A DNA stretch of 36,778 nucleotides, from NCBI GenBank assembly GCA_019634415.1, contig JAHQVJ010000145.1:1-36778 (forward strand). Reading direction: 5' to 3'. Both the position numbers and the translations under genes were made by a program. Of this stretch, positions 24,638-32,268 are shown in pieces; positions within the stretch are counted from its first letter, which is position 1; every line of letters starts with the position of its first letter. This DNA comes from Myxococcales bacterium (GTDB lineage Bacteria > Myxococcota_A > UBA796 > GCA-2862545). Below the pieces are notes generated by a model. It ran no database searches and was not told the DNA's origin. It worked only from the letters and a program-made list of their open reading frames with translations.

Positions 24638-25627
24638 TCACCGACGCCGCGCGATGGCGGCAGTCGCCTGCTCGAAGCCCTCCGAGAGCGGGATCTGACC
24701 GAGGCCTGCATGCCAGCCTCCGCCCAGCGCCACCGCCTCGGCGTGGATCGCGAGCTGGCGCGGCGACAGCCAGCGCGAGGGATCTCGGTTGGCCGCCACG
24801 TCCGCGTTCACCCGCGACGCCTGCCCCGCCGTCATGGGCACGGCTCCCCAGGGCGTGCCGCGGATCTCGTAGCGATCGTCGTTCGGGGTGGCCCGCAGCG
24901 AGTGGCCCTCGTGGCGGGTGGTGCCCCCGGATCGCGCGAAGCGGTCCAGCGCAGCCTCGGTGGTGCGCGTCGGATCGAACGTCAGCTCCACCACCTCGCG
25001 CCCGCCGGCCCAGCCGGTGCGGGTGGAGAGCACGGCGTCGTGCGCACCGAGGTGCGCCTCGCCGCTCCAGAAGCAGCCCATGCTGTAGGTCGCGGTGGAC
25101 GCCGACGCGGCGGTGCGATCCTCCCAGGCCACGAGCGACAGCCAGTCGGGAACGGGCTGCTTCGCCTTCCGCAGCGCCGACTCCATGCGCGACAGCAGCG
25201 CCCCCCGACTCCAGTCGCCGGTGAGCCGCGGCACCAGATCAGCGCCGTCGGCGTCCATCACGCGCACCACCGGGTTGTTCCAGGCCGGCTCCCGGTAGTG
25301 CTCCAGCACCTGCCGATCGTCGCCGCGCACGTTGTTGTAGACCACCACCGGCACGAACAGCGCCTCGGCGGCATCCACCACCAGCGGATCCGACAGGGTA
25401 CCCCGGCCGTAGGCCCGCACGGTGGAGCAGCCAGGCACCTCGTCGAAGAGCACGAGCAGTGGCTTGCCCTGGGTCTTGGCGAGCTGCTTCGCCTCGGCGA
25501 ACCCTCGATTCCAGCTGACCCGCCCCAGCTCCTCGGGGTTGTCGGGCCACGCCAGGTGGCTGGGAACGTCCGCTTGCGCCTGAGGCACCACGGAACAGCC
25601 CATCCACACGATCGACAGCACGAGCAT
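24638..25627 (-). CDS. Exported fusion of a thioredoxin-like domain and an MsrA-like domain
   Basis: 329 residues from the ATG at 25627, preceded by GGAGG at five bases; the upstream GTG at 25639 lies inside that ribosome site. A signal peptide ends in AQA near residue 19 (an alternative lipobox MGC is poor). The first domain (about 35-165) resembles the VPGU/VPGC thioredoxin-like family, with DEVPGCSTV (62-70), a single Cys67 with an ordinary TGC codon, and the conserved EPAWNNPVVRVMD. The second (about 180-300) is methionine sulfoxide reductase A-like: MGCFWSGE (Cys185, Glu190) and TGWAGG, then a divergent tail (TTRHEGHSLR). The MsrA domain would reduce Met-S-sulfoxide with Cys185, and the thioredoxin-like domain might be its electron source. 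The resolving Cys of MsrA is not obvious, so activity is uncertain. Confidence 0.75.
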   Translation of the reverse strand: MLVLSIVWMGCSVVPQAQADVPSHLAWPDNPEELGRVSWNRGFAEAKQLAKTQGKPLLVLFDEVPGCSTVRAYGRGTLSDPLVVDAAEALFVPVVVYNNVRGDDRQVLEHYREPAWNNPVVRVMDADGADLVPRLTGDWSRGALLSRMESALRKAKQPVPDWLSLVAWEDRTAASASTATYSMGCFWSGEAHLGAHDAVLSTRTGWAGGREVVELTFDPTRTTEAALDRFARSGGTTRHEGHSLRATPNDDRYEIRGTPWGAVPMTAGQASRVNADVAANRDPSRWLSPRQLAIHAEAVALGGGWHAGLGQIPLSEGFEQATAAIARRR

Positions 25628-25683
25628 CGCCACCTCCACGCACGGTCGTACGTCGAGGCTGCCGGGGAGTTACCGACGGGCGG

Positions 25684-27111
25684 CTACAGCCGTGGGGGGG
25701 CGAAGGCGTACAGATCGCCGTCGATGGGCACCGAGCGGCCAATGGCGTGCCCTTCCACCGAGCCGTACTCCACCCCTTCCCAGCGCACGTCCCACACCAC
25801 ACTGCCGTCGGGAGCGAACTCGCGCAGCACGGCGTGGGTGCCGTAGTTGTGCAGCGTGTTGCCACCGGACAGGCGATGGGCTTCCCCCATCTGCCGCCCC
25901 ACCACACCAGCCCCCACACCCGCACTCCAGACCTGACGCAGCGTGCGCGTGGCCTCGTCGAGCTCGTACTCGCGCACCACCAGCTCCGTGTCGTCCTCCT
26001 CCACGTGGGTGGAGAGCAGCAGCGTGCCGTCTTCGGTGAAGTGGCCCCCGTGCTGGTACCAGAACTGGCTGCTCGGTGGATCGAAGCTGAAGGAGCCCGC
26101 GATGCGCCCGAACCAGTTGTCGACCTCACCCGTGGTGGCGTCCACCTCCACCACCGTATCCACGGTGAACAGAGAGTACAGGAACACGTTGCGCACGGGA
26201 TCGTAGGAGACCGTGTTGGTGCCGCACCCTTCCTTGGGCAGCCACCGATCGCAATGGAACAGCTCCCGGGGGCCGCCCTCCTGGCTCGCGATCATCAGGG
26301 CCTCGCCCTCCCCGATGTGATCACCGTCCAGGTCCGTGTGCTTGTGGCGCGCGTAGGCCACCGAGCCGTCCGGCAGCTGCGTGAACGGGTGGTACAGCCC
26401 GGGGGTGTGCAGCTGCCAGTCCACGGAGCCGTCGATCTTGAGCGCCACCACCTGCGACAGCTCGGCCTCCCCGAAGTCCCGGGTCCAGTGGGCCCCGTAG
26501 TCGAGCAGCAAGGAGGTGTGGTCGTTGGTCAGGCGCGCGTGCATCGTGATGCGATCCCGAGGCGTGGCGTGCGCCCACACCACCCGACCCTGCCGATCCA
26601 GGATCTGCACCAGGGTGGGTCCCCAGAAGTCGTCGTCGTAGCTGACCGAGACCAGCACGTAGTCCATCCCCTCGTCCCAGCGCGACGCATCCGCCTCGAG
26701 CAGCTGCGGAACCGGCATGTTGAAGGGCGGATCGGTGGTGCTCGCCCGCAGCTCGCCGCTGTTGCGACTGCCGAAGGCGTTGTCGGCCACCACCTTCCAG
26801 ATCACGGCCTGCTGGTAGGGGATGCCGAGCAGCACCTCCTGGTGGGGGCCCGGACCGAGGGCGCGCTCGGGCGTCCGCCGCCAGGGCTCCCCCTCGAAGC
26901 GGTACTCGAGGTGCACCGTCGCTGTCTGATCCTGCACCCAGTCCACCACGACGAGGTTGCCGTAGTCGGCGAGCGTGCCAGCCGACAGCGCCGTCAGCTC
27001 CGCAGGTGCGGTGGCCTCGGGGTGCGTGTCGGGGGTGGTGACGGGCACCACCAGCTCCTTGGGCTCCTCGGGTGGGGTGCAGGCGATCAGCACCGACAGC
27101 GCTGGGATCAT
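25684..27111 (-). CDS. Arylsulfotransferase-like lipoprotein, paralogue C
   Basis: 475 residues from the ATG at 27111, overlapping the previous stop as ATGA with GGAGAG just upstream. The signal has lipobox LIAC (Cys11). An Fn3-like or beta-sandwich segment (about 35-125) leads into a six-bladed propeller-like domain (about 135-475) of the arylsulfotransferase (ASST) family: HPFTQLPDG (His241), a GTN at 297-299, and WYQHGGHFTEDGTLLLSTH (His354). The family moves sulfate between phenolic esters through a His. The Tyr-His-Gly motif is kept, but His of the H-x-N motif (kept in paralogue A) is Gly here, so sulfotransfer is doubtful. It is the third ASST-like gene in a row and is very close to paralogue B at the DNA level. 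Confidence 0.8.
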   Translation of the reverse strand: MIPALSVLIACTPPEEPKELVVPVTTPDTHPEATAPAELTALSAGTLADYGNLVVVDWVQDQTATVHLEYRFEGEPWRRTPERALGPGPHQEVLLGIPYQQAVIWKVVADNAFGSRNSGELRASTTDPPFNMPVPQLLEADASRWDEGMDYVLVSVSYDDDFWGPTLVQILDRQGRVVWAHATPRDRITMHARLTNDHTSLLLDYGAHWTRDFGEAELSQVVALKIDGSVDWQLHTPGLYHPFTQLPDGSVAYARHKHTDLDGDHIGEGEALMIASQEGGPRELFHCDRWLPKEGCGTNTVSYDPVRNVFLYSLFTVDTVVEVDATTGEVDNWFGRIAGSFSFDPPSSQFWYQHGGHFTEDGTLLLSTHVEEDDTELVVREYELDEATRTLRQVWSAGVGAGVVGRQMGEAHRLSGGNTLHNYGTHAVLREFAPDGSVVWDVRWEGVEYGSVEGHAIGRSVPIDGDLYAFAPPRL

Positions 27112-28586
27112 GGGCTCTCCGGAGCGAAATCGTACAGGCTGCCCGTGATGGGCGCGGAGCGACCCACGAGGTGCCCGTCCTCGGCGTTGGCCGAATCTTC
27201 CCAGCGAACGTCCCAGACCACGTCCCCCTCGGGCGTGATCTCTCGCAGCACGGCGTGGGTGCCGTGGTTGTGCAGCGTGTTGCCGCCGGGCAGGCGATGC
27301 GCCTCCCCCATCGCTGGCCCCAGCACCCCCTCCCCCCGCCCGAAGCTCCACACCTGACGCAGCGTGCTGGTGGAAGGATCGAGGCTGTACTCCCGCACCG
27401 CCAGCTCGAAGTTGTGCGGGTTGCGGTCGGAGTGGGTCGACAGCAGCAGCGTGCCGTCCTCGGTGAAGTAGCCCCCGTGCTGGTAGTCGAAGGCCGACGA
27501 CGCAGGCGAGAAGCCCCAGGCGCCGTTGATGTGGCCGAACCACCGGTTGGGAGTGCCCTTGTCGGCGTCCAGCTCCACGATGCTGTCGTGGGTGAACAGC
27601 GAGAACAGGAACACGCCGCGCGCCTCGTCGTGGCTCAAGGTGTTGGAGCCGCAGTACCCGAACTCCCCGCGGTCATCGAGGAAGTCCGCGCAGCTGAACA
27701 GATCCTGCCGCGTGCCGTCGGGACGGGCCAAGACCACCACGTCGTCGCCCGGCGAGCCGTAGCAGTCCCGATAGGCCGCGTACGCGATGGTGCCGTCGGG
27801 CATCTCGGTGAACGGATGATGCTGACCGGGAGCGTCCACGGTGCGCACCACGCTGCCGTCGATCTTCAGCTCCACCACCTCCGAGCCAGCCCCACAGTCG
27901 AACTGCGCGAAGTAGGTGCTGTGGTCGATCAGGAAGCTGTCCTCGGCCAGGTTGAGTCGCGGGTGCATCGTGTTGGTGTTCGCGGGGGACCGATGCGCCC
28001 ACACCACCTGACCCAGCCGATCCATCACCATCGTCCATCCGCGAGACGACGCTCCGCGCCCCTCGGAGACCAACACCAGCACGTACGCCATCTGTGCGTC
28101 CACGCTCGCGGGCGTGTGCACGCGCACGTCGGCGATGGGCATGATGGAGGGCAACTCCCCCGTCTCGATCAGGGCATCGTCGGTCTGCTCGTCGCCGAAC
28201 TCGTTGCTGGAGCGCACGCGCCAGGCCACCTCGGACTCGAAGGGCGCCCCGAGCACCAGCTGCTCGTGCTCGCCGTAGGACAGCTGCCGTTGTGGCGTGG
28301 ACTGCCAGTCGCCGCCATCGATCGCGTACTCCACCCAGACGGTGGCGTTCCAGCTCTGCACCCAGGTGACGGTCACCACCGTGGGGTAGTCGGGGTTCAG
28401 GCGCGCCTCGGCGGTGAGGCGAGCCGGGCCCTCCACCCAGGTGTCCGTGGAGGGTCCCGTGTCTGCCGTCGCCGGAGCGGTCGGGGTGGGATCCGTGGCA
28501 TCCGTAGGCGTGGTGGGCGCCGCCGGGCAACCCATCAGGACCCAGGTCAGCAGGGTGCCGACGGCCCATCCGCTCCGGCCGCTCAC
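27108..28586 (-). CDS. Arylsulfotransferase-like lipoprotein, paralogue B
   Basis: 492 residues from the GTG at 28586, which follows directly on the stop of paralogue A; there is no good ribosome site, so coupling is likely. The signal has lipobox LMGC (Cys20), then a Thr/Pro/Ala/Asp-rich linker (22-50) and an Fn3-like segment (about 52-145). The ASST propeller keeps HHPFTEMPDG (His257) and YQHGGYFTEDGTLLLSTH (His370), but has GSN at 313-315 where paralogue A has HAN. The two Cys of FSCAD and YCGSN could form a disulfide in the propeller. It is close to paralogue C and less close to A. A surface or periplasmic location is expected. The catalytic role is uncertain for the same reason as in C. 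Confidence 0.8.
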   Translation of the reverse strand: MSGRSGWAVGTLLTWVLMGCPAAPTTPTDATDPTPTAPATADTGPSTDTWVEGPARLTAEARLNPDYPTVVTVTWVQSWNATVWVEYAIDGGDWQSTPQRQLSYGEHEQLVLGAPFESEVAWRVRSSNEFGDEQTDDALIETGELPSIMPIADVRVHTPASVDAQMAYVLVLVSEGRGASSRGWTMVMDRLGQVVWAHRSPANTNTMHPRLNLAEDSFLIDHSTYFAQFDCGAGSEVVELKIDGSVVRTVDAPGQHHPFTEMPDGTIAYAAYRDCYGSPGDDVVVLARPDGTRQDLFSCADFLDDRGEFGYCGSNTLSHDEARGVFLFSLFTHDSIVELDADKGTPNRWFGHINGAWGFSPASSAFDYQHGGYFTEDGTLLLSTHSDRNPHNFELAVREYSLDPSTSTLRQVWSFGRGEGVLGPAMGEAHRLPGGNTLHNHGTHAVLREITPEGDVVWDVRWEDSANAEDGHLVGRSAPITGSLYDFAPESP

Positions 28587-29885
28587 CTACAGGTTCCCGG
28601 GATCGGGCAGCAGCTCGGCGAAGCCGAAGTCGCGGCCATCGGCATCGAGGCGCCACACCTCGTCGCCGTTCGAGTCGAGACGCTGCACCTGCCGGGCCAC
28701 CGACCACACCACCTGGGTGTCGCCATCGTCGAAGCGGTACACGTCACCCAGGATGGGCGAGCGCGGCCCAAGGAACGAGTTGACCATGGTGGCGGTCTGT
28801 GCGTCCGGGTCGAAGTCGTACTCGATCACCCGGCTGTTGTCCTCGCCCGCTCCCTGGTTGTCGAACACCAGGAAGGAGTCACCCGTCCAGTGGAACTGGT
28901 GCTGCCGACGGAAGCGGCTTCCGTCGATGGTCACGCTGCCCCCCGGTCCGCCCAGCGACCAGTCGCACTCGCCGGTCTGCCGATCGACGTGGGCCACCAT
29001 GTTGCAGTTCAGGAAGCCCAGCACGAAGGCGTCGCGCTCCGCGTCGTAGTCCATCGCGTTGGCGTGGGTCCACTCGTCGGGTCGGGCGTCGTTGAGGTTG
29101 GGGTGGGTCTTGGGATCGAAGCAGTCCCAGGTGTTCCAGATGTCCGTCGCGGTCCCGTCGGGGGCGACCGAGACGAGCTTGTTGCCCTCGAGCTCGTTGC
29201 CCTCGCCGTCGTCCTGGAACAGCGCCGCCAGGCTCACGATCGTGCCGTCGTCGAGCTCCACGAAGTCGTGCACCAGGTAGTCCACGTCGTGGGTGGCGAG
29301 CTCGTTGCCCTCCCAGTCGAGCCGCACGATCTTCGAGCCCTCGGCCGCATCGCCGCCGGCAAGCACCGAGGAGTACACGATGCCCGAGCCATCGAGCGCC
29401 ACGTGCACCCGGAAGACCTCGAGGTCGTAGGGATCGGTGTACAGCCACACGATCCGCCCCTGCGGATCGATGATGGCGGGCTGGCGAATGCCCGCCTGGA
29501 TGTCCAGCAGCGGAACGGCCATGAAGTGGTCCTGGCCGCTGCCCTGTGCCGTGAGGGTGGGCACGTCGCCCGGCAGCGCCTCGGTGGTCACCGTGCGCTC
29601 CTCACCGGCCTCGCCGTCCACGACGACCTGGTAGGCCACGTCCGCCTCGGGCGGCAGCCCCACGAGCCACACCTCGTGCTCGGTGCCCGCGGCGGTGGTG
29701 ACCGTGGTGCGATCCAGCGCTCCATCGGCACCGAACGCCACGTGCCCCGTGGTTTCCTTCTTCGTGGTCCACGCCACGCGCACCACGGTGCCCATGGTGT
29801 CGGAGACCGTGGCCTGTACGTCCTGCTCGGCGGCTCCTCCGCAGGCCGCCAGGCTCACTAGAGCCAGTGAAGCGACAGCGCGCAT
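28587..29885 (-). CDS. Arylsulfotransferase-like lipoprotein, paralogue A
   Basis: 432 residues from the ATG at 29885, one base after the stop of the upstream lipoprotein. The signal has lipobox LAAC (Cys15). A beta-sandwich (about 22-105) is followed by the ASST-like propeller. Here the family motifs are complete: VHDFVELDDG (His206), WTHANAMDYD (His274) and RRQHQFHWTGDSFLVFDN (His329). This is the best candidate of the three for an active enzyme, which would transfer sulfate between aryl sulfate esters and phenols outside the cytoplasm; real substrates are unknown. NCBI-type arylsulfotransferases are usually single-copy, whereas here three follow one another. Two Cys (Cys255, Cys293) may pair. 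Confidence 0.85.
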   Translation of the reverse strand: MRAVASLALVSLAACGGAAEQDVQATVSDTMGTVVRVAWTTKKETTGHVAFGADGALDRTTVTTAAGTEHEVWLVGLPPEADVAYQVVVDGEAGEERTVTTEALPGDVPTLTAQGSGQDHFMAVPLLDIQAGIRQPAIIDPQGRIVWLYTDPYDLEVFRVHVALDGSGIVYSSVLAGGDAAEGSKIVRLDWEGNELATHDVDYLVHDFVELDDGTIVSLAALFQDDGEGNELEGNKLVSVAPDGTATDIWNTWDCFDPKTHPNLNDARPDEWTHANAMDYDAERDAFVLGFLNCNMVAHVDRQTGECDWSLGGPGGSVTIDGSRFRRQHQFHWTGDSFLVFDNQGAGEDNSRVIEYDFDPDAQTATMVNSFLGPRSPILGDVYRFDDGDTQVVWSVARQVQRLDSNGDEVWRLDADGRDFGFAELLPDPGNL

Positions 29886-29886
29886 G

Positions 29887-30501
29887 TCAGTACTCCACCT
29901 TGCCGAAGAACCGCTCGTAGTCGTAGTCGCCCGTCTTGACGTCCCAGTCGCCCTCGGCGAAGGTCCGCCAGCGCTTCTGGTCCTCGTTGAAGGAGACGAA
30001 GGCGTAGGGAATGTGGCCGGCCTTGTTCAGCACCATGCCCATGGACCGGACCTCTCCGTCCAGCTCCGACACCGCCGCGATGCTCAGGGCCGTGAGCAGC
30101 CCGTCACAGGCGTCGCCCACGTTGTCGACGATGCGGGCGTTGGTCAGCTCCACGTCGTAGGCCCACTCGCAGGGCTTGCAGTCCTTGCGCACGTTGATGT
30201 CGTTGACGTCCTGGACCACCGTGCAGACGACATCGCCGTAGCCACGGTCGCCCGTCACCTCGAGGGTCTCCGTGCCCGTGAAGCCCTTGATGTCGGCCGT
30301 GCCCGCACCCTTGCGCAGCACCTCGCCCACCTCGACGTCGGTATCCGCATCGGAGTCCGTGTCGGCGTCCGCATCGGCGTCCGCATCGGTGTCGGCGTCC
30401 GCATCCGCGTCGGTCTCGCCCGTGTCCTTGTCGGTCTCGTCCGTGTCCCCGGTACAAGCCACGAGCCCTGATCCCAGCAGCATCCACATCCCAAAGCGCA
30501 T
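29887..30501 (-). CDS. Asp-rich lipoprotein, function unknown
   Basis: 204 residues from the ATG at 30501, with AGGAGGAG upstream; longer in-frame extensions are out-of-frame-like. The signal has lipobox LVAC (Cys16). A long acidic low-complexity stretch follows (about 18-58; many DAD/DTD units), likely flexible or metal-binding. The globular part (about 60-204) has a Cys-rich core (DVVCTVVQDV, RKDCKPCEWAYDVELTN, DACDGLL) and ends in DYDYERFFGKVEY. No family is recognised. It is the first gene of the ASST run and one base precedes paralogue A, so coexpression is likely. A role in positioning or metal supply for the ASST proteins is inference. Confidence 0.75.
   Translation of the reverse strand: MRFGMWMLLGSGLVACTGDTDETDKDTGETDADADADTDADADADADTDSDADTDVEVGEVLRKGAGTADIKGFTGTETLEVTGDRGYGDVVCTVVQDVNDINVRKDCKPCEWAYDVELTNARIVDNVGDACDGLLTALSIAAVSELDGEVRSMGMVLNKAGHIPYAFVSFNEDQKRWRTFAEGDWDVKTGDYDYERFFGKVEY
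30337..30411 (-). repeat. Asp-Ala/Asp-Thr coding repeat
   Basis: Coding repeat for residues about 31-55 of the Asp-rich lipoprotein. The DNA shows a recurring GCGTCCGCATCG-like unit on the plus strand, an imperfect tandem arrangement that may vary in length between strains. Confidence 0.75.
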
Positions 30502-30529
30502 CGATCTCCTCCTCGCCTCGAACCCTATC

Positions 30530-30541
30530 CCAGGGCCCTGG
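30530..30541. promoter_or_regulatory. Palindrome upstream of the Asp-rich lipoprotein gene
   Basis: CCAGGGCCCTGG is a perfect 12-base palindrome 29 bases before the start at 30501, at the head of the envelope gene run. It may be an operator or part of the promoter. No clear -10/-35 elements were found nearby. Confidence 0.3.
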
Positions 30542-30617
30542 CCAACTGCGTCGTGTTTCGTCGGTGAGCAATGTCGCAACGACGACTCGTCCGATCGGTC
30601 GTCCCATCCAACGGAGG

Positions 30618-31505
30618 CTAGGCCGCAGGCACTGTTCCCAGGAAATCCCCGAGGACATTGCGAAACGCCAGCGCCTGCTCTCGATGCGGGAAGTGCCCGC
30701 ACTCGAGGATTTGGATCTCGAAGGGACCCGTGAATCCTCGCTGTGACCGCTCGAAGGCCGACAACGGCAGGAGGTCCTCGCGACCGGCCACCAACAACGC
30801 CGGCATCGGGAGCTTGTTCCTGAACAACTCGGGGGTGCCTCGAAACGCGCGGTAGTAGCCGAGCGCCGCCTTCAGCGAGCCTGGCTGAGAGAAGCACTTC
30901 TTCACGTCGGCCAGCTCTCCCTCGCCGAAGCTCCACGAGGGGGCCCATCGCCGCACCAGCGCCTCCACTCCGGCGAAGTCCTCGGCGGCGAGCCGACGCT
31001 CGGCACCCCGCAGCCTCAGCGTGAGGAAGTGCCGACCTCGCCACAGCAGACCCACGGACGGACGCAGCGACAACGGATGGGGAATGGCCACGGCCACCAA
31101 GGCGCTGAACCGCTCGGGCGCCATGGCGGCCGCCGTGTAGGCGGCAGAGGCCCCCCAGTCATGCCCCACCAGCACAGCGGAGCGCTCCCCGAGGGCCTCC
31201 ATCAGCGCCAGCACGTCGTGGCCCAGATCCTCGGTGGTGGTGTCCGCGCTGGGCAGGGAGGTGGGCGCGTAGCCCCGCAGGTAGGGCGCCACCACGCGGT
31301 AGCCCCAGCTGGCCACGCTGGGCATCAGGTGCTCCCAGGTGCGGGCCGTGTCGGGGAAGCCGTGGAGCAGGAGCACGAGCGGACCCGTGCCCATCTCGTG
31401 GTAGGCGATGCTCAGTCCGTTTGCTCGAACCGTGCGAATCGGCAACCCCGACAGCGTTTCGAGCAGACCTCGGTCCGATCCCGGGCCCCCGGCCGTCTGA
31501 GTCAT
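30618..31505 (-). CDS. Alpha/beta hydrolase, epoxide hydrolase/dehalogenase type
   Basis: 295 residues from the ATG at 31505, fitting the usual size; a weak GGGGGTGG precedes it, and MGTILWG at 31535 is an alternative. Motifs are HGFPD (48-52, oxyanion hole), the nucleophile elbow GHDWGA with Asp116, an acidic residue in GREDLL (about 243) and His271 in ECGHFPHREQ. An Asp nucleophile with a His-Asp/Glu pair is typical of epoxide hydrolases and haloalkane dehalogenases, which share this fold; the HGFPD region and a helical cap (about 150-230) favour an epoxide hydrolase. It is cytoplasmic, with no signal peptide. It is divergent from the DUF1016_N-like gene with only 28 bases between start codons. 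The substrate is unknown. Confidence 0.9.
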   Translation of the reverse strand: MTQTAGGPGSDRGLLETLSGLPIRTVRANGLSIAYHEMGTGPLVLLLHGFPDTARTWEHLMPSVASWGYRVVAPYLRGYAPTSLPSADTTTEDLGHDVLALMEALGERSAVLVGHDWGASAAYTAAAMAPERFSALVAVAIPHPLSLRPSVGLLWRGRHFLTLRLRGAERRLAAEDFAGVEALVRRWAPSWSFGEGELADVKKCFSQPGSLKAALGYYRAFRGTPELFRNKLPMPALLVAGREDLLPLSAFERSQRGFTGPFEIQILECGHFPHREQALAFRNVLGDFLGTVPAA

Positions 31506-31533
31506 GTCGGACCACCCCCAGAGGATTGTGCCC

Positions 31534-32268
31534 ATGATGGACGAACGAGGCTCCCCTAGCGAAGTCGACGCCGATCCGCTCGCGACGACGCTGCCCGATC
31601 TCCGGGGGCACCGGGCCATACGCTTGCCCGGCGAGCTGGACGTGGATCCCGACCTCGTCCGGCGCGCGCTGGACCACCTGAACCACATCTACGCGGAGTC
31701 CACGCTGCAGGTGGCGCTGCGCGTGGGCCGCTACGTGCTCGACACCTTCTTCGACGGCGACCCCGAGGCCTTCCGACGGCGCGGGCGAGGCCACGCCACG
31801 TTCACAGCGCTGGCGGATCGCTCGGAGCTCCACTTCAGCCGGGTGTGGCTGTGGCGCGCGGTGAGTGTGGTCACCCAGATCGAGCAGCTACCCGAGCGCA
31901 CGGCCAGCGCCCTGCCCTTCACGCACCACACGGCCCTGCTCGTGGTCCGAGACCTCGACTCCAAGCGCGCCCTGGCCGACCGTGCCGCCACCGAGGGGTG
32001 GCCCAAGCGACGGCTGCAGGAGGAGGTCCGGCGCGCCACCCGAGGGCAGTCCCGACGCGGCCGTCCTCGGCTGCCCATGGTGGTGCGCAAGCTCAACCAG
32101 ATCCAGCGCATCGCGCGGGAGATCGACGAGCTGGACGTCACCGAGGATCTGGATCCCCATGTGGCCTCGGAGCTGGTGCGGCCCATCGAGCACCTGATGG
32201 CACGCTTGGCGGAGCTACAGCACCAGGTGGCCGACCACTCGGCGCGTCAGGGGGCCAACCCCAGCTGA
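31534..32268 (+). CDS. Protein resembling the DUF1016_N helical domain, function unknown
   Basis: 244 residues from the ATG at 31534 (GAGGA eight bases upstream); a start at 31504 would overlap the divergent gene. About 45-180 resembles the DUF1016_N pattern: STLQVALRVGRYVLDTFF, FTALADRSELHFSRVWLWRAV, LPFTHHTALLVVRDLDSKRALADRA, EGWPKRRLQEEVRRATRG. In other bacteria this segment precedes a PD-(D/E)XK nuclease; here the tail (about 185-244) is only basic then helical, with no nuclease motif visible. It could be a DNA-binding or ParB/KilA-like adaptor. The match is by pattern and not tested by search. Its 3' end overlaps the convergent kinase gene by 22 bases. Confidence 0.6.
   Translation: MMDERGSPSEVDADPLATTLPDLRGHRAIRLPGELDVDPDLVRRALDHLNHIYAESTLQVALRVGRYVLDTFFDGDPEAFRRRGRGHATFTALADRSELHFSRVWLWRAVSVVTQIEQLPERTASALPFTHHTALLVVRDLDSKRALADRAATEGWPKRRLQEEVRRATRGQSRRGRPRLPMVVRKLNQIQRIAREIDELDVTEDLDPHVASELVRPIEHLMARLAELQHQVADHSARQGANPS

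Noticed and set aside
25415..25450. Selenocysteine codon in the VPGC motif of the thioredoxin-like domain
   Set aside because: The codon is TGC on the coding strand, so it is an ordinary Cys.
30337..30411. The Asp-Ala repeat as a CRISPR or satellite array
   Set aside because: It is in frame within a lipoprotein gene and encodes a low-complexity acidic linker.
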